Below are positions 38,301 to 47,242 of a stretch of 64,000 nucleotides of DNA, one piece after another; the first letter of the stretch is position 1, and each line of letters begins with the position of its first letter. The translations under genes were made by a program, and so were the position numbers. This DNA comes from CAWAND01 sp963783335. Lineage in GTDB: Bacteria > Chloroflexota > Anaerolineae > Anaerolineales > E44-bin32. Location of the stretch: positions 1 to 64,000 of the forward strand of contig CAWAND010000001.1 in NCBI GenBank assembly GCA_963783335.1, in the 5' to 3' direction. Below the pieces are notes generated by a model that searched no databases, was not told the DNA's origin, and was given only the letters and a program-made list of their open reading frames with translations.

Positions 38301-38952
38301 CTAACAACCCTAGGGTCAGCGCAACGGACGATCATGGCTCTAGATGCGGCAAGACAGACGCTCTTCGAAGCCGTGGCCACGGTAGATGTGCATGGGCTGG
38401 CGTCGTATGGGGACTGGGCTCTGGGTGAGTTGTGCGCAGTCCACGCAATGACTGGGCACTGGAAAGAGGCAGGCGCCCTGGCAAACAAGGCCCTCCTGAT
38501 TTCGGAACGAAAATGGATTTCTGCCGATGGGGCTGATCACACACTATGAGATCGCTGCGCTTCTCAGAGAAGACGATACGCTGGCGCGCGCTGAGGTCGA
38601 GCGCATTGCAGGGGTCGTCGGCAACATGCCCCGCTACCAGCTGTTGCTTTTGCGATGTCAGGCGACTTTGGCTCAATGGGATGGGGCGGTGGACCGGGCG
38701 GTGGCCGATCTGCAGTCGGCTGCTGCCATCGCGGGCGAGATAGGCCTTCCGGGAGAGGAGTGGTCGGTCTTAGCGCAACTTGGCGATCTATACGACCTCA
38801 AAGGGGATCAGGAGGCGGCTCGGCAAGCACGCAGATCAGCCGCTGAAGTCATCCTGCGACTTGCAGATACCATCGACGACGAAGTTCTTCGGAAGGGCTT
38901 CGTTGGCGCTGACATTGTGCGGTCAATCTTGCAGTCCAGCGAATTGAGCTGA
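35334..38952 (+). CDS. BTAD/AAA/TPR transcriptional regulator (SARP-like), frameshifted near the C-terminus
   Basis: About 1,205 aa. The N-terminal winged helix (FLSFLGSFQVTLAEEPITSFRSSKVQGLLVYLA ... LWPEQSDTVAKRNLRQSLYQLRKVL) is followed by a bacterial transcriptional activation domain to about residue 245. A STAND-type ATPase follows (Walker A GEAGIGKTRLADQFL, Walker B MVLFLDDWHWANS), then a long TPR array (for example ETEWSLSLVSRNQRDPSAARRHGETALSIARELG). The last TPR repeats and C-terminus (38527-38952) are in another frame, so one indel sits near 38515. The family regulates secondary metabolism or stress genes in actinobacteria and is common in Chloroflexi. Its targets are unknown; the corrinoid locus starts 0.5 kb downstream. 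Confidence 0.9.
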
Positions 38953-39430
38953 GCTTTCGTAGTCGGAGTCCCGCTTCAGACCCGGTGGCTCCGTCTTGGC
39001 AAGGGTGCGTGAGCGACTCCGTCGAAATCAACAGCCGGCCCCCAAACAAACCTCGCACCAGGTGGTGATGACGGGGTGATCCTATCCAAATCGCGGCGAA
39101 AGGATGCTGCGCACAGACGAGGAGGGGCTCGCCTCCGTGCTTCACTGACCCCAGGCGGGCATTCCCGAATCCTGCTCAAGGGGCATGGATGAGTGCCTGG
39201 CCGGACATCCGCAGGCAACATTCATCGCCATGCATCTCTCCTCTCGATACGAGACCACGCCAATAAGCAAGCCGGCACCCGTGTTGGTGCCCAGATTGTC
39301 CCTTCAGATACGGGCCCTCGGGTACGCCTTTCGGGCTGGTTCCCCAAGGGCGGTGTAGGCTCTGGGGCACATCCCAGCCTCGGATGATGGCCCCAGCACC
39401 ACCGACCATCGGCGGAACCTCCATCACCGA
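38953..39430 (+). other. Intergenic stretch before the corrinoid locus promoter
   Basis: About 480 nt between the BTAD gene and the promoter of the riboswitch operon. I see no gene or stable stem-loop that I can support. Confidence 0.4.
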
Positions 39431-39475
39431 TTGTGACGATTGTCACTTGTTGTCAACGAGATGGCTTCCTAGGAT
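39431..39475 (+). promoter_or_regulatory. Promoter of the corrinoid operon with CRP/FNR-type site
   Basis: Palindrome TTGTGA-CGATTG-TCACTT at 39431-39448, then -35 TTGTTG (39447-39452), a 17-nt spacer and -10 TAGGAT (39470-39475). With a start near 39481 the palindrome is centred at about -41.5, the class II activator position for CRP/FNR-superfamily proteins. Two related palindromes lie at 54289 and 56452. The riboswitch begins about 20 nt after the predicted start. Confidence 0.65.
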
Positions 39476-39499
39476 GGTGCCGACAACAGAATGTATTGG

Positions 39500-39632
39500 C
39501 AGCTTGGGTGCCCGCTCCCCCGGATGGGAGGGCACAATGGCGAAGCCGGTGGCGGCCCGCAAGGGCCGGAGTCCGGCGCTGACCCGCAACTGTGATCCGC
39601 TTCGGCGGTAAGCCAGGACGCCCGCCCAAGCT
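39500..39632 (+). ncRNA. Cobalamin (B12) riboswitch aptamer
   Basis: The conserved parts are GGTGCCCGC near 39507, GGCGAAGCCGGTG near 39538-39551, then GTCCGGCGCTGACCCGCAACTGTG (the B12 box region, about 39571-39594), and AGCCAGGACGCCCGCC at 39611-39626. These match the cobalamin riboswitch consensus in order. A terminator follows and the downstream genes encode corrinoid uptake. High adenosylcobalamin would be expected to favour termination. Confidence 0.93.
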
Positions 39633-39687
39633 GCGTTCCAGAACACTCTCGCGGCGGGGGTGAGGAACAGCGGCATTTCGCGCGATG

Positions 39688-39714
39688 GCCCCTGCTCACG
39701 AGCAGGGGCTTTTT
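39688..39714 (+). terminator. Expression-platform terminator of the riboswitch
   Basis: GCCCCTGCT-CACG-AGCAGGGGC followed by five T residues, 50 nt before the btuF start. A perfect nine-pair stem with a four-nt loop. It is the probable off-state of the cobalamin riboswitch. Confidence 0.88.
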
Positions 39715-39763
39715 GATTGCAGACCTGGGCGGTGAATCCGCCCCCAAGAGTCGAGGGAGTCCA

Positions 39764-40771
39764 ATGAAGAACGTGCGTATCTATTTACCCGTTGTCCTTC
39801 TGGTGGCCGCATTGATGGCAGCTTGTGGCACCGTGCCAGGCCGTCCGGCCTCTAGCGCCCCAGCGCCCACCACACAGGTTGAGGTGCCGGTGACGGTGGC
39901 ACCGACCCCGACCCTCATGGTGCCTGCCAGTCCCACTCCGATTGTGGTCCACGACGGGGCTGGAAGGACGCTGACGCTGGACGCACCGGCCCAGCGCATT
40001 GTCTCCCTGGCGCCGTCAAACACCGAAATCGTGTTTTCCGTCGGCGGCGGACAGCAGCTGGTGGGCCGGGATGAGCGTTCTGACTACCCAGAGGCAGCGG
40101 CTTCGGTGGAGAGCATTGGCAGCACCTACGGAGAGCTCAACATCGAGGGAATCGTCAGTTTGAAGCCAGACCTGATCTTGGCGGCGGCGGTCACACCTCC
40201 TGAGCAAGTCAAAGCTCTTGAGCAGGTCGGCCTGTCGGTTTTCGTCGTCGGCAACCCCGATGACTTTCCGGCGTTGTTCGACAATCTTCTCCAAGTGGGG
40301 GCGCTCACCGGACACACTGACGTCGCCGAAGCCTTGGTGTCTGATCTGCGTGCCAGGTATGCCGCCGTGCTCGATGCCGTGGATGGCGCAGATTCGGTAA
40401 GCCTGTTCTATGAGATTGACGGCAGCGATCCGTCGGCACCCTGGACTACCGGCAGCGGCACCTTTCAAGATCTGATGTTCTCGCTGGCCGGGGGCAAGAA
40501 CATCGCCGCCGATATCAATGGCTGGGGCCAGATGAGTTTGGAGCAGATAGTGGTCGCCGATCCGCAGGTGATCATCTTCGGCGGAGGTCCGTTCGTCCCG
40601 ACCACGGTTGAATCACTGAAGGCGCGTACCGGTTGGGGTGGGATCAACGCTGTCAAGAATGACCAGGTCTATGATGTGAACACCGACTTGATTGACTTGC
40701 CGGGTCCCCGGCTGGTGGACGGTCTGGAGCAGGCTGCCCAGATCTTGCATCCCGATCGATTTGAACCATGA
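39764..40771 (+). CDS. btuF: Corrinoid ABC transporter substrate-binding lipoprotein (BtuF-like)
   Basis: Captures corrinoids outside the cell for BtuCD. Protein of 335 aa. Lipobox LLVAALMAACG, then a Thr/Pro linker, then the helical-backbone binding-protein fold: QRIVSLAPSNTEIVFSVGGGQQLVGRDERSDYP, IEGIVSLKPDLILAA and the C-terminal WGGINAVKNDQVYDVNTDLIDLPGPRLVDGLEQAAQIL. The ATG at 39764 follows a GGGAGTCC ribosome-binding site. Members of this family also bind siderophores, but the cobalamin riboswitch upstream and cobQ in the same operon make corrinoid the strong choice. The stop overlaps btuC by ATGA. Confidence 0.93.
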   Translation: MKNVRIYLPVVLLVAALMAACGTVPGRPASSAPAPTTQVEVPVTVAPTPTLMVPASPTPIVVHDGAGRTLTLDAPAQRIVSLAPSNTEIVFSVGGGQQLVGRDERSDYPEAAASVESIGSTYGELNIEGIVSLKPDLILAAAVTPPEQVKALEQVGLSVFVVGNPDDFPALFDNLLQVGALTGHTDVAEALVSDLRARYAAVLDAVDGADSVSLFYEIDGSDPSAPWTTGSGTFQDLMFSLAGGKNIAADINGWGQMSLEQIVVADPQVIIFGGGPFVPTTVESLKARTGWGGINAVKNDQVYDVNTDLIDLPGPRLVDGLEQAAQILHPDRFEP

Positions 40772-41850
40772 GTGATACGGGAAGAAGGCCGACAGCCGCG
40801 AAGACGGCCGCCGACCCAAGGCCGGTCTCGCGTTGGGCGCCATGGCTTTGGACCAGCGGGTCATTGCTGGTGATGCTGGTGCTCAGCGCGGCCGTGGGAT
40901 CCGTCACCTTGCCTCCCTTGTCGATTGTGCAGATGGTGGTCGACAAACTCCCGGGGGTTGATCTCGGCATCGTCTGGCCTGCAACCTTCCGTACGATCCT
41001 GTTCGACATCCGCCTTCCTCACACGGTCCTCATCGCGTTGGCGGGCATGGCCCTTGGCGGCAGCGGTGCGGCCTACCAAGGGCTCTTTCGCAACCCCCTG
41101 GCCGATCCCTACATCATAGGTGTCGCCTCCGGGGCCGGACTCGGCGCAGTGCTGGCGATGACCGCCAGCTGGCCGACCACCTTGTTGGGCATGGCTGCCG
41201 TGCCGGTGGCCGCCTTTGTCGGGGCCGTGTTGACGGTTGGTCTGGTGTACACGATCGCGCGAGTTGGCCGATCGGCACCTGTCACCACCTTGCTCCTGGC
41301 CGGGGTGGCAGTCGGCACCTTCGCTTCGGCCATCACCAGTCTCCTAATGCTGCTCTCGACCAACGAGCTCTATCGAGCGATTTCATGGTTGCTGGGTGGT
41401 TTCAGCCTCGGAGGCTGGCAGCCGGTTCTTGTCTCACTGCCTTATCTGGCGATTGGGCTGGGATCCCTGGCGCTGCTCGGTCGGCCTCTAAACGTGCTTC
41501 AGTTTGGCGACGAAGAAGCAACGGCGCTGGGATTGGATACAGAGAAGTTCAAGCTGGTGATCGTGATCGCCGCCTCCCTGGTAGCGGCGACAGCAGTCGC
41601 TTTTTCGGGGATCATCGCTTTCGTCGGGCTAATCGTGCCTCACCTGGTGCGGATGCTGTGGGGCGTCGACTATCGCCGCCTCATCTTATTGGCGACGATT
41701 GGGGGCGGGACCGTGCTGCTGGCGGCCGATATCGTCAGCCGGACCATCTTGGCGCCGCGTGCGCTGCCGGTGGGAATCGTGACGTCTGTGGTTGGTGCGC
41801 CCTTCTTTCTCTACCTGCTGCGAAGGGCCAAGCGGGAGGTGTTTTGGTGA
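40768..41850 (+). CDS. btuC: Corrinoid ABC transporter permease (BtuC-like)
   Basis: FecCD/BtuC-type permease of 360 aa with about ten helices. Signatures: LRLPHTVLIALAGMALGGSGAAYQGLFRNPLADPYIIGVASGAGLGA (written here in part as DIRLPHTVLIALAGM and NPLADPYIIGVASGAG), GEEATALGLDTEKFKL-like segment GDEEATALGLD, the coupling helix, and AVAFSGIIAFVGLIVPHLVRMLWG. It overlaps btuF (ATGA) and btuD (GTGA), so the three subunits are translationally coupled. It moves corrinoids across the cytoplasmic membrane using BtuD ATP hydrolysis. Confidence 0.94.
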   Translation: MSDTGRRPTAAKTAADPRPVSRWAPWLWTSGSLLVMLVLSAAVGSVTLPPLSIVQMVVDKLPGVDLGIVWPATFRTILFDIRLPHTVLIALAGMALGGSGAAYQGLFRNPLADPYIIGVASGAGLGAVLAMTASWPTTLLGMAAVPVAAFVGAVLTVGLVYTIARVGRSAPVTTLLLAGVAVGTFASAITSLLMLLSTNELYRAISWLLGGFSLGGWQPVLVSLPYLAIGLGSLALLGRPLNVLQFGDEEATALGLDTEKFKLVIVIAASLVAATAVAFSGIIAFVGLIVPHLVRMLWGVDYRRLILLATIGGGTVLLAADIVSRTILAPRALPVGIVTSVVGAPFFLYLLRRAKREVFW

Positions 41851-42623
41851 GCGGTCCGCTGGTGCTTTCAGAGATCAGTCTGGGGTACCCGGACCGCATG
41901 GTGCTGGCCGACGTTTCCCTGACAGTGGAATCCGGGGAAGTGTTCGCTGTGGTGGGTCCTAACGGGGTGGGCAAGTCGAGCCTCATCAAGGCCGTCAGCG
42001 GCATCTTGCCGTGTCAACGGGGCCAGGTCGATGTGTATGGTGTTCCCGTCAGCGAGCTCAACCCGGCCCAGCGGGCGCGCCAGATTGCCGTTGTTCCCCA
42101 GGCGACCCACGTGCCTCCGGCGTTCACCGCCAGACAAGTCGTCGCCATGGGCCGCACGCCGTACCTGGGTTGGCTCGAGCGCGAGGGACCGGACGATCGA
42201 GTGAAAACCGATGCGGCGCTTGAACGGTCCGGTACTCTGGCCCTGGCCGGTCGGCGGATGGGCGAGCTCTCAGGGGGTGAGCAACAAAGCGTGCTCATCG
42301 GCCGGGCGTTGGCCCAGGACGCTTCGATCATGCTGCTGGATGAACCGACGTCCCATCTCGATCTGCGTCATCAAGACCGGATCTTGAAGCTCGTCCGGAC
42401 ACTGGCCCATGACCAGGGCATGGCCGTCCTGATTGCCTTGCACGATCTCAATTTGGTGGCTCGCTTCGCCGATCGTGTGGGACTCCTCTCCGATGGCTCC
42501 CTTCGCAAACAGGGGGACCCGCGCCAGGTGCTCACGCCGAAGGACCTGGCGGCGGCCTACGGGATAGAAATTCGCGTGTTGGAGCATCCCGTGTACGGCA
42601 CCCCCTTGGTGCTCACGGGCTGA
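41847..42623 (+). CDS. btuD: Corrinoid ABC transporter ATPase (BtuD-like)
   Basis: Protein of 258 aa starting at the GTG at 41847, which overlaps the btuC stop. Walker A VVGPNGVGKSSLIKAVSG, Q-loop in VVPQATHVPPAFTARQVVAMGRTPYLG, ABC signature LSGGEQQSVLIGRALAQ, Walker B IMLLDEPTSHLD and switch His in LIALHDLNL. The signature has LSGGEQQ and the FecE/BtuD-typical MGRTPYLG. The open frame extends far upstream inside btuC, but those residues are not part of this protein. It energises corrinoid import together with BtuC and BtuF. Confidence 0.95.
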   Translation: MSGPLVLSEISLGYPDRMVLADVSLTVESGEVFAVVGPNGVGKSSLIKAVSGILPCQRGQVDVYGVPVSELNPAQRARQIAVVPQATHVPPAFTARQVVAMGRTPYLGWLEREGPDDRVKTDAALERSGTLALAGRRMGELSGGEQQSVLIGRALAQDASIMLLDEPTSHLDLRHQDRILKLVRTLAHDQGMAVLIALHDLNLVARFADRVGLLSDGSLRKQGDPRQVLTPKDLAAAYGIEIRVLEHPVYGTPLVLTG

Positions 42624-42646
42624 ATCGCCCAAGGAGGCATCAGATT

Positions 42647-44149
42647 TTGAAAGCAAGAGCGGTCATGCTGCAGGGGACCGGTTCCCATGTTGGCAAGAGT
42701 GTGATCACCGCCGCCCTGTGCCGTCTGTACGCCAGGAACGGCCACCGGGTGGCTCCATTCAAGGCCCAAAACATGTCCAACAACTCCTTCGTCACCTCTG
42801 ACGGCGGCGAGATGGGGCGGGCACAGGCGTTCCAGGCGCAGGCAGCCGGCGTTGAGCCTTCGGTGGACATGAATCCGATCCTGCTGAAGCCAGAGGCCGA
42901 CACACGCGCACAGATCGTGCGGCTGGGGGTGCCGATCAACTCGATGGACGTGCCTGAATACCATGCCTACCAGGAGATCGCCTGGCCGGCCATTACCGCA
43001 GCCTACGACAGACTGGCCTCGATGAATGACCTGGTGCTGCTCGAGGGTGCTGGCAGTCCGGCGGAAATCAACCTGCGAGGGCGGGACATCGTCAATATGA
43101 AGATGGCAGCCTACGCTGAAGCGCCGGTGGTCCTGGTTGGCGATATCGAACGCGGCGGGGTCTTCGCTTCTCTCTACGGCACGTTGGCACTCCTGGAAGC
43201 GGAAGAGCGAGACCGGGTGCGCGCCTTCTTGATCAACAAGTTCCGCGGGGATTTGTCGCTGCTTGATTCTGGATTGGTCCGCTTGACAGAGCGCACGGCC
43301 GTTCCCGTGCTCGGCGTGCTGCCTTACGTGTTCGGTCTGCCGGTCGACGAAGAAGATTCAGTGGTGCTCCAAGCTCAGGGCGGTGCGGCTCCCAAGGGCA
43401 CACTCCACGTCGCAGTGATTCACTTGCCTCACATATCGAATGCGACCGACTTCCAACCCCTGGGCGCCGAGCCCGATGTGTCTGTTCGCTATGTTGAGTC
43501 GGAAGGTGAATTCGGCGATCCAGACCTGCTGATTCTGCCAGGTAGCAAGAGTACGGTGGCGGATTTCGAATGGATGCAGCAGCAAGGTCTGGACTCGCGA
43601 GTGCTTGACCATCGTTCGGGCGGAGGCTGGCTGATCGGCATCTGTGGAGGCTACCAGATGCTGGGTGAACGCATCCTGGATCCGACCGGCGTTGAATCTG
43701 GCCGGCCAACGATCGATGGGTTGGGCTTGCTGCCGATGGTGACGACTTTCCAAGCGCGCAAGCGAGTGGTCAGGGTGGAAGGGGCCTGCCTGCTTCCTGG
43801 TATCTCATCGCCGATCCGCGGATATGAGATACATCAGGGCCGGCCGGAAAAGGGGGATTTACCCCCGGCGTTCAAGCTGACGCGTGAGTTCGATCGTGCG
43901 ACAGACGAGCTTGATGGGGCTGCCCAAGATGTGGGCTGCTTCGGCACCTATCTCCATGGTCTCTTCGACCACGGGGAGTTCCGGCGAGAGTACTTGAATG
44001 CGCTGCGGGCCAAGAAAGGCTTGGCACGTATTCCGGTGCATGCCTACAATACGCGCCCCAAGGACTTTGACCAGCTGGCCGACTGGCTCGAAGATCACAT
44101 CGACGGAGCCCTGCTCGACTCCATTGTCGGCGTCCCCCTACATCGCTAG
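42647..44149 (+). CDS. cobQ: Cobyric acid synthase (CobQ)
   Basis: Amidates adenosylcobyrinic acid a,c-diamide at four side chains to adenosylcobyric acid, using glutamine and ATP. Protein of 500 aa. N-terminal synthetase: RAVMLQGTGSHVGKSVITAALCRLYARNGHRVAPFKAQNMSNNSFVT, LEGAGSPAEINLRGRDIVNM, GDIERGGVFASLYGT. C-terminal glutamine amidotransferase with the nucleophile in WLIGICGGYQMLGERI and the late His in YLHGLFDHGEFR. The TTG start at 42647 follows AAGGAGG. Presence next to a transporter suggests salvage or completion of corrinoids for the dehalogenases. Confidence 0.95.
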   Translation: MKARAVMLQGTGSHVGKSVITAALCRLYARNGHRVAPFKAQNMSNNSFVTSDGGEMGRAQAFQAQAAGVEPSVDMNPILLKPEADTRAQIVRLGVPINSMDVPEYHAYQEIAWPAITAAYDRLASMNDLVLLEGAGSPAEINLRGRDIVNMKMAAYAEAPVVLVGDIERGGVFASLYGTLALLEAEERDRVRAFLINKFRGDLSLLDSGLVRLTERTAVPVLGVLPYVFGLPVDEEDSVVLQAQGGAAPKGTLHVAVIHLPHISNATDFQPLGAEPDVSVRYVESEGEFGDPDLLILPGSKSTVADFEWMQQQGLDSRVLDHRSGGGWLIGICGGYQMLGERILDPTGVESGRPTIDGLGLLPMVTTFQARKRVVRVEGACLLPGISSPIRGYEIHQGRPEKGDLPPAFKLTREFDRATDELDGAAQDVGCFGTYLHGLFDHGEFRREYLNALRAKKGLARIPVHAYNTRPKDFDQLADWLEDHIDGALLDSIVGVPLHR

Positions 44150-44238
44150 AACACTGCCCTATAGCGCTATCTGCACCACGCCTCGTCTCTCCGCTCCAGT
44201 CGTGACGTTGGCTGAGATATTGCCCTTCCGACTTGGGT

Positions 44239-44303
44239 GGTGAAAATCCCTACAAGGACAGATGGTTTCTCCGACAGTGAATTGCCCTTCGCCTTCCTAT
44301 GAT
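44239..44303 (+). promoter_or_regulatory. Shared dehalogenase-locus promoter, unit 1 (apbE)
   Basis: GGTGAAAATCCCTACAA (44239-44255) lies 48 nt before the end of the -10-like TATGAT (44298-44303). The same element and spacing occur before rdhA1, rdhA2 and the kinase. The start would be about 65 nt before the apbE ATG, so apbE may be transcribed separately from cobQ. Confidence 0.6.
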
Positions 44304-44374
44304 TGAGGAAGATTGCCGAAAGGAACATCGGGCCGTCTGCGCACGGACATCTGGTCCGCTGAAGCCGCAGAAAG

Positions 44375-45424
44375 ATGCCCACGATCCGGAAAAGAGACAG
44401 CTTGAATCTGCCGCGGCGTGACTTCCTCAAGATCAGCGCAATAGCCGGAGCGGTGCTGGCCGCGGGTGGGGTCTGGGGCCGCCGGGTCTTGGATGGGCCA
44501 TCGGTGGTAGTTCGTGAAACCCGGCTTCTAATGGGCATCATCCTCGACTTGGAGGTGGTCGCCCCCAGCCAGGCTTCGGGTCGCCGGGCGATCCGGGCAA
44601 CGCTGGATGAGATGTCCCGCCTGGTTGGCATCTTCGACCACCGAAAGCCGACCGCCACCCTGGCCAAGCTGAATGGGGAAGGCGGGCTGTCTCTGGCTCC
44701 ACTTGAGTTGGTGCAGGTCTTGAGGCGGTCAGTCCAGTATGGGGACCTCACTTCTGGGGCTTTCGATGTGACGGTCAAGCCCGTCCTCGACGCAATCCGC
44801 TCCGGCCGCTACCCAGCCGGAGCACAAGATCTGGTGGACTTCCGAAAGATTCGGATCGACGGCTCGCGGCTCGAACTCGTGAAGAGCGGGATGGCGGTGA
44901 CGCTGGACGGAATAGCCAAGGGATACATCGTCGATGGGGCGGTCGATGTCCTGAAGTCGCGTGGCTTTGTCGACGTGCTGATAGAGGCCGGTGGAGACCT
45001 GAGAGGCGTCGGCTCAGCCCCAACTCGACCCTGGCGGATTGGCGTGCAAGATCCGAGGGCTGAGCAAGACCCCAGTCTGCTGACAATTTTCGACCTCCCG
45101 CCGGGGGCTGCCGCCACCTCGGGTGACTACCAGAACGCATTCACTGCCGATCGGTCCATCTATCACATCATCGATCCACGGCGCGGAACATCGCCCGCTG
45201 AGTTGGCCAGTGCCACAGTGCTGGCACCGCGCGCCGTCGACGCGGATGCGCTGAGCACCTCGCTGATGGTTCTGGGCGAGACGCGAGGATTGGCCCTGAT
45301 AGAACAACTGCCCGGGATTGAAGCCCTGGTAGTGACCAAGGACAAGCGCATTCAGTGGACAAGCGGCTTTCCCGCCAACAAGCAGCTGCGCGTGAATGAG
45401 CGTGCAAAAGACGGGGAACTCTAA
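44375..45424 (+). CDS. apbE: FAD:protein FMN transferase (ApbE)
   Basis: Attaches FMN covalently to a Thr in flavoproteins on the outer face of the membrane. Protein of 349 aa. Twin-arginine-type signal LPRRDFLKISAIAGAVLAAGGV. Catalytic landmarks: GAFDVTVKPVLDAIRSG, VTLDGIAKGYIVDGAVDVLKSRGFVDVLIEAGGDLRGVG and the metal-binding YHIIDPRRGTSPAELASATVLAPRAVDADALSTSLMVLG. The clear substrate is the next gene, an RdhC-like protein that carries the acceptor motif SGATLSS. It has its own copy of the locus promoter element upstream. Confidence 0.95.
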   Translation: MPTIRKRDSLNLPRRDFLKISAIAGAVLAAGGVWGRRVLDGPSVVVRETRLLMGIILDLEVVAPSQASGRRAIRATLDEMSRLVGIFDHRKPTATLAKLNGEGGLSLAPLELVQVLRRSVQYGDLTSGAFDVTVKPVLDAIRSGRYPAGAQDLVDFRKIRIDGSRLELVKSGMAVTLDGIAKGYIVDGAVDVLKSRGFVDVLIEAGGDLRGVGSAPTRPWRIGVQDPRAEQDPSLLTIFDLPPGAAATSGDYQNAFTADRSIYHIIDPRRGTSPAELASATVLAPRAVDADALSTSLMVLGETRGLALIEQLPGIEALVVTKDKRIQWTSGFPANKQLRVNERAKDGEL

Positions 45425-45636
45425 ATGGACGGTGGAGCCAGGATTGCTCATCGGAGCCGGTGCGGGCGACGAAGGACGCTCGCGGCGAGCTCCGGGGCCC
45501 AGCGCCAAGCTATCGGAGACTTTCTCCCTTCGATCCGATCATTCAACAGCCAAAAGGGGGTTGGTCCCCAGCGCAAAGCCTGGACCGGACCATTGTCCGG
45601 CAGGCGTGATTCCATACGAGGGTGTGCGGCGTTGAA

Positions 45637-46845
45637 ATGACGATCTCTGGAAGAGTCAAAGCGCTCTTGGGCCGGCATGCCACCGACCGCCTCTTGGCAG
45701 TGGCGGCTGTTCTAGTTCTGCTCGCCGCCTGGTTCTATGGATGGGCCAACAGCACCGAAGATGTGGCGCCCCTCGTGGGAAGCGTTCTCCCTGACGCTTC
45801 GCAGATCGAGCAGGTCAACGGTATCTACGCCGGCTATCGCCTGGATGTCGAGGGCAACCGTCGGCTGGTGGGCTATGCCGGCGTGGGAGAGGCTTCAGGG
45901 TATGGCGGACCGGTGCGGATGCTGGTGGGTGTCAATCCGGAGGGAACAATCATCGGCGTCCAAGTCGTGGAACAGCGCGAGACCCCCGGCTTCTTTCGCT
46001 TGCTCCCTCAAACAGGCTACTTTGACGAGTTCCTCGCCCGCAGCGTGAGCGCTCCGCTCGCGGTGGGCAAAGACATCGACGCCGTCTCCGGCGCGACGCT
46101 GAGTTCAGAGGGCGTGGCAGAGGCCGTTCGTCGGGCAGCAAGCCAGGTTGCCACAGACCAGCTCGGCATGGCTGTCCCACCGGAGCCGTTTCACGTTGGT
46201 TTTGGCTTCCCTGAGCTCACCTTGTTGGGGCTCTACGCGGCCGGTTTCTTTGGACATCAGACTCGAAACAAGACATGGAAGAAGTGGCTCCGTCGTGCAA
46301 GCCTTCTTGTGGGTGCGTTGGTGCTGGGATTCCTGTACAACAAACCGTGGACTCTGGCCAACGTGATCTCCTTATTGTCGGCCTATTGGCCGGATTGGCA
46401 TACCCACCTGTACTGGTACCTGCTTGTTGGCGGGATCGTGTTGGTCACCACGGCCCAGGGCAAGAATCCCTATTGCAGCTGGTTCTGCCCCTTCGGTGCT
46501 GTCCAGGAGGGTTTGGCCAGGTTGACCGACGCTAAGCTCTATCGGCCACGGCGACTTCACCGGCCGCTCAAATGGATCCAACGCGGCCTGGCATTCGCAG
46601 CCATAGCTCTTGGTCTGGCACTGCGGCAGCCCGGCGCGTTCAGCTATGAACCCTTCGGCGCTTTGTTTGACCTTCAAGGGGGATCTCTCGTGTTTCTACT
46701 CTTGGCACTCGTGCTCTTCGGCTCGCTCCTGGTCTACCGTCCATTCTGCTCCTATCTTTGCCCCCTCGACCCGGTCGTCGAGTTGATCGGTGAGGGCAGG
46801 CGCTGGGGCAAAGATCTTCGCCGGAGGCGAACCGATGAAGCGTAG
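45637..46845 (+). CDS. rdhC: RdhC/NosR-like FMN-binding membrane iron-sulfur protein
   Basis: About 402 aa. After one helix (LLAVAAVLVLLAAWFYGW), an extracytoplasmic FMN-binding domain carries the flavinylation motif VSGATLSSEGVAEAV, an ApbE target. A multi-helix membrane part has two CxxxCP motifs, CSWFCPFGAVQE and CSYLCPLDPVVE, as in NosR/RdhC/NapH proteins. It probably passes electrons from the quinone pool across the membrane to the exported RdhA. ATG at 45637 is preferred; an upstream TTG adds five residues. It lies between apbE and the rdhA gene, the expected order for this electron-transfer chain. Confidence 0.88.
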   Translation: MTISGRVKALLGRHATDRLLAVAAVLVLLAAWFYGWANSTEDVAPLVGSVLPDASQIEQVNGIYAGYRLDVEGNRRLVGYAGVGEASGYGGPVRMLVGVNPEGTIIGVQVVEQRETPGFFRLLPQTGYFDEFLARSVSAPLAVGKDIDAVSGATLSSEGVAEAVRRAASQVATDQLGMAVPPEPFHVGFGFPELTLLGLYAAGFFGHQTRNKTWKKWLRRASLLVGALVLGFLYNKPWTLANVISLLSAYWPDWHTHLYWYLLVGGIVLVTTAQGKNPYCSWFCPFGAVQEGLARLTDAKLYRPRRLHRPLKWIQRGLAFAAIALGLALRQPGAFSYEPFGALFDLQGGSLVFLLLALVLFGSLLVYRPFCSYLCPLDPVVELIGEGRRWGKDLRRRRTDEA

Positions 46846-47080
46846 CCTGTTCCTGCTTTGGTTGGGGCTTTGTCTGGTGCTGATCTTGGCGGCGGTGGGT
46901 CAGTCGGTGTGGGGGATCACCACGGGGCAAGGTGACGGTTCCACTCAAGTACTCGGCGCGCAAATCAACCAGACCCCTACGGCGACCACAACGGCCATCG
47001 CAACCCTCTCGCCGCTCGGAACCCCCGGTCCCACCTTCACGCCGGTGGCCACTTTGTCCAATACGTATCTGGATCAGTAG
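46835..47080 (+). CDS. Hypothetical small exported or membrane-anchored protein
   Basis: Protein of 81 aa: MKRSLFLLWLGLCLVLILAAVGQSVWG is a signal anchor, followed by a Thr-rich tail (TPTATTTAIATLSPLGTPGPTFTPVATL). Its start overlaps the rdhC-like stop, so it is translationally coupled. It has no cysteine cluster after the helix. It may be a small accessory subunit of the membrane complex; no family is recognised. Confidence 0.5.
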   Translation: MKRSLFLLWLGLCLVLILAAVGQSVWGITTGQGDGSTQVLGAQINQTPTATTTAIATLSPLGTPGPTFTPVATLSNTYLDQ

Positions 47081-47113
47081 CCGAACTGGCTCCAACGGCT
47101 CGGGACTCTGTCC

Positions 47114-47176
47114 GCAAAAGCACCACAAGCTTGGTGAACTTGCCCGATACCGTTCAGGGACACGTCCTCCTACCAT
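47114..47176 (+). promoter_or_regulatory. Shared dehalogenase-locus promoter, unit 2 (rdhA1)
   Basis: GCAAAAGCACCACAA (47114-47128) is the most diverged copy of the element, yet ends exactly 48 nt before the end of the -10-like TACCAT (47171-47176), as in the other three units. The rdhA ATG follows at 47243. Confidence 0.5.
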
Positions 47177-47242
47177 GAATATAGGATCGCCGCAGCATAT
47201 CAGTGGCCGATCCGGATACCGCCTAGCATGAGGAGATAGACC

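Noticed and set aside
45396..45635. 79-codon open frame overlapping the end of apbE
   Set aside because: Overlaps a secure gene, has no ribosome-binding site and low-complexity content.
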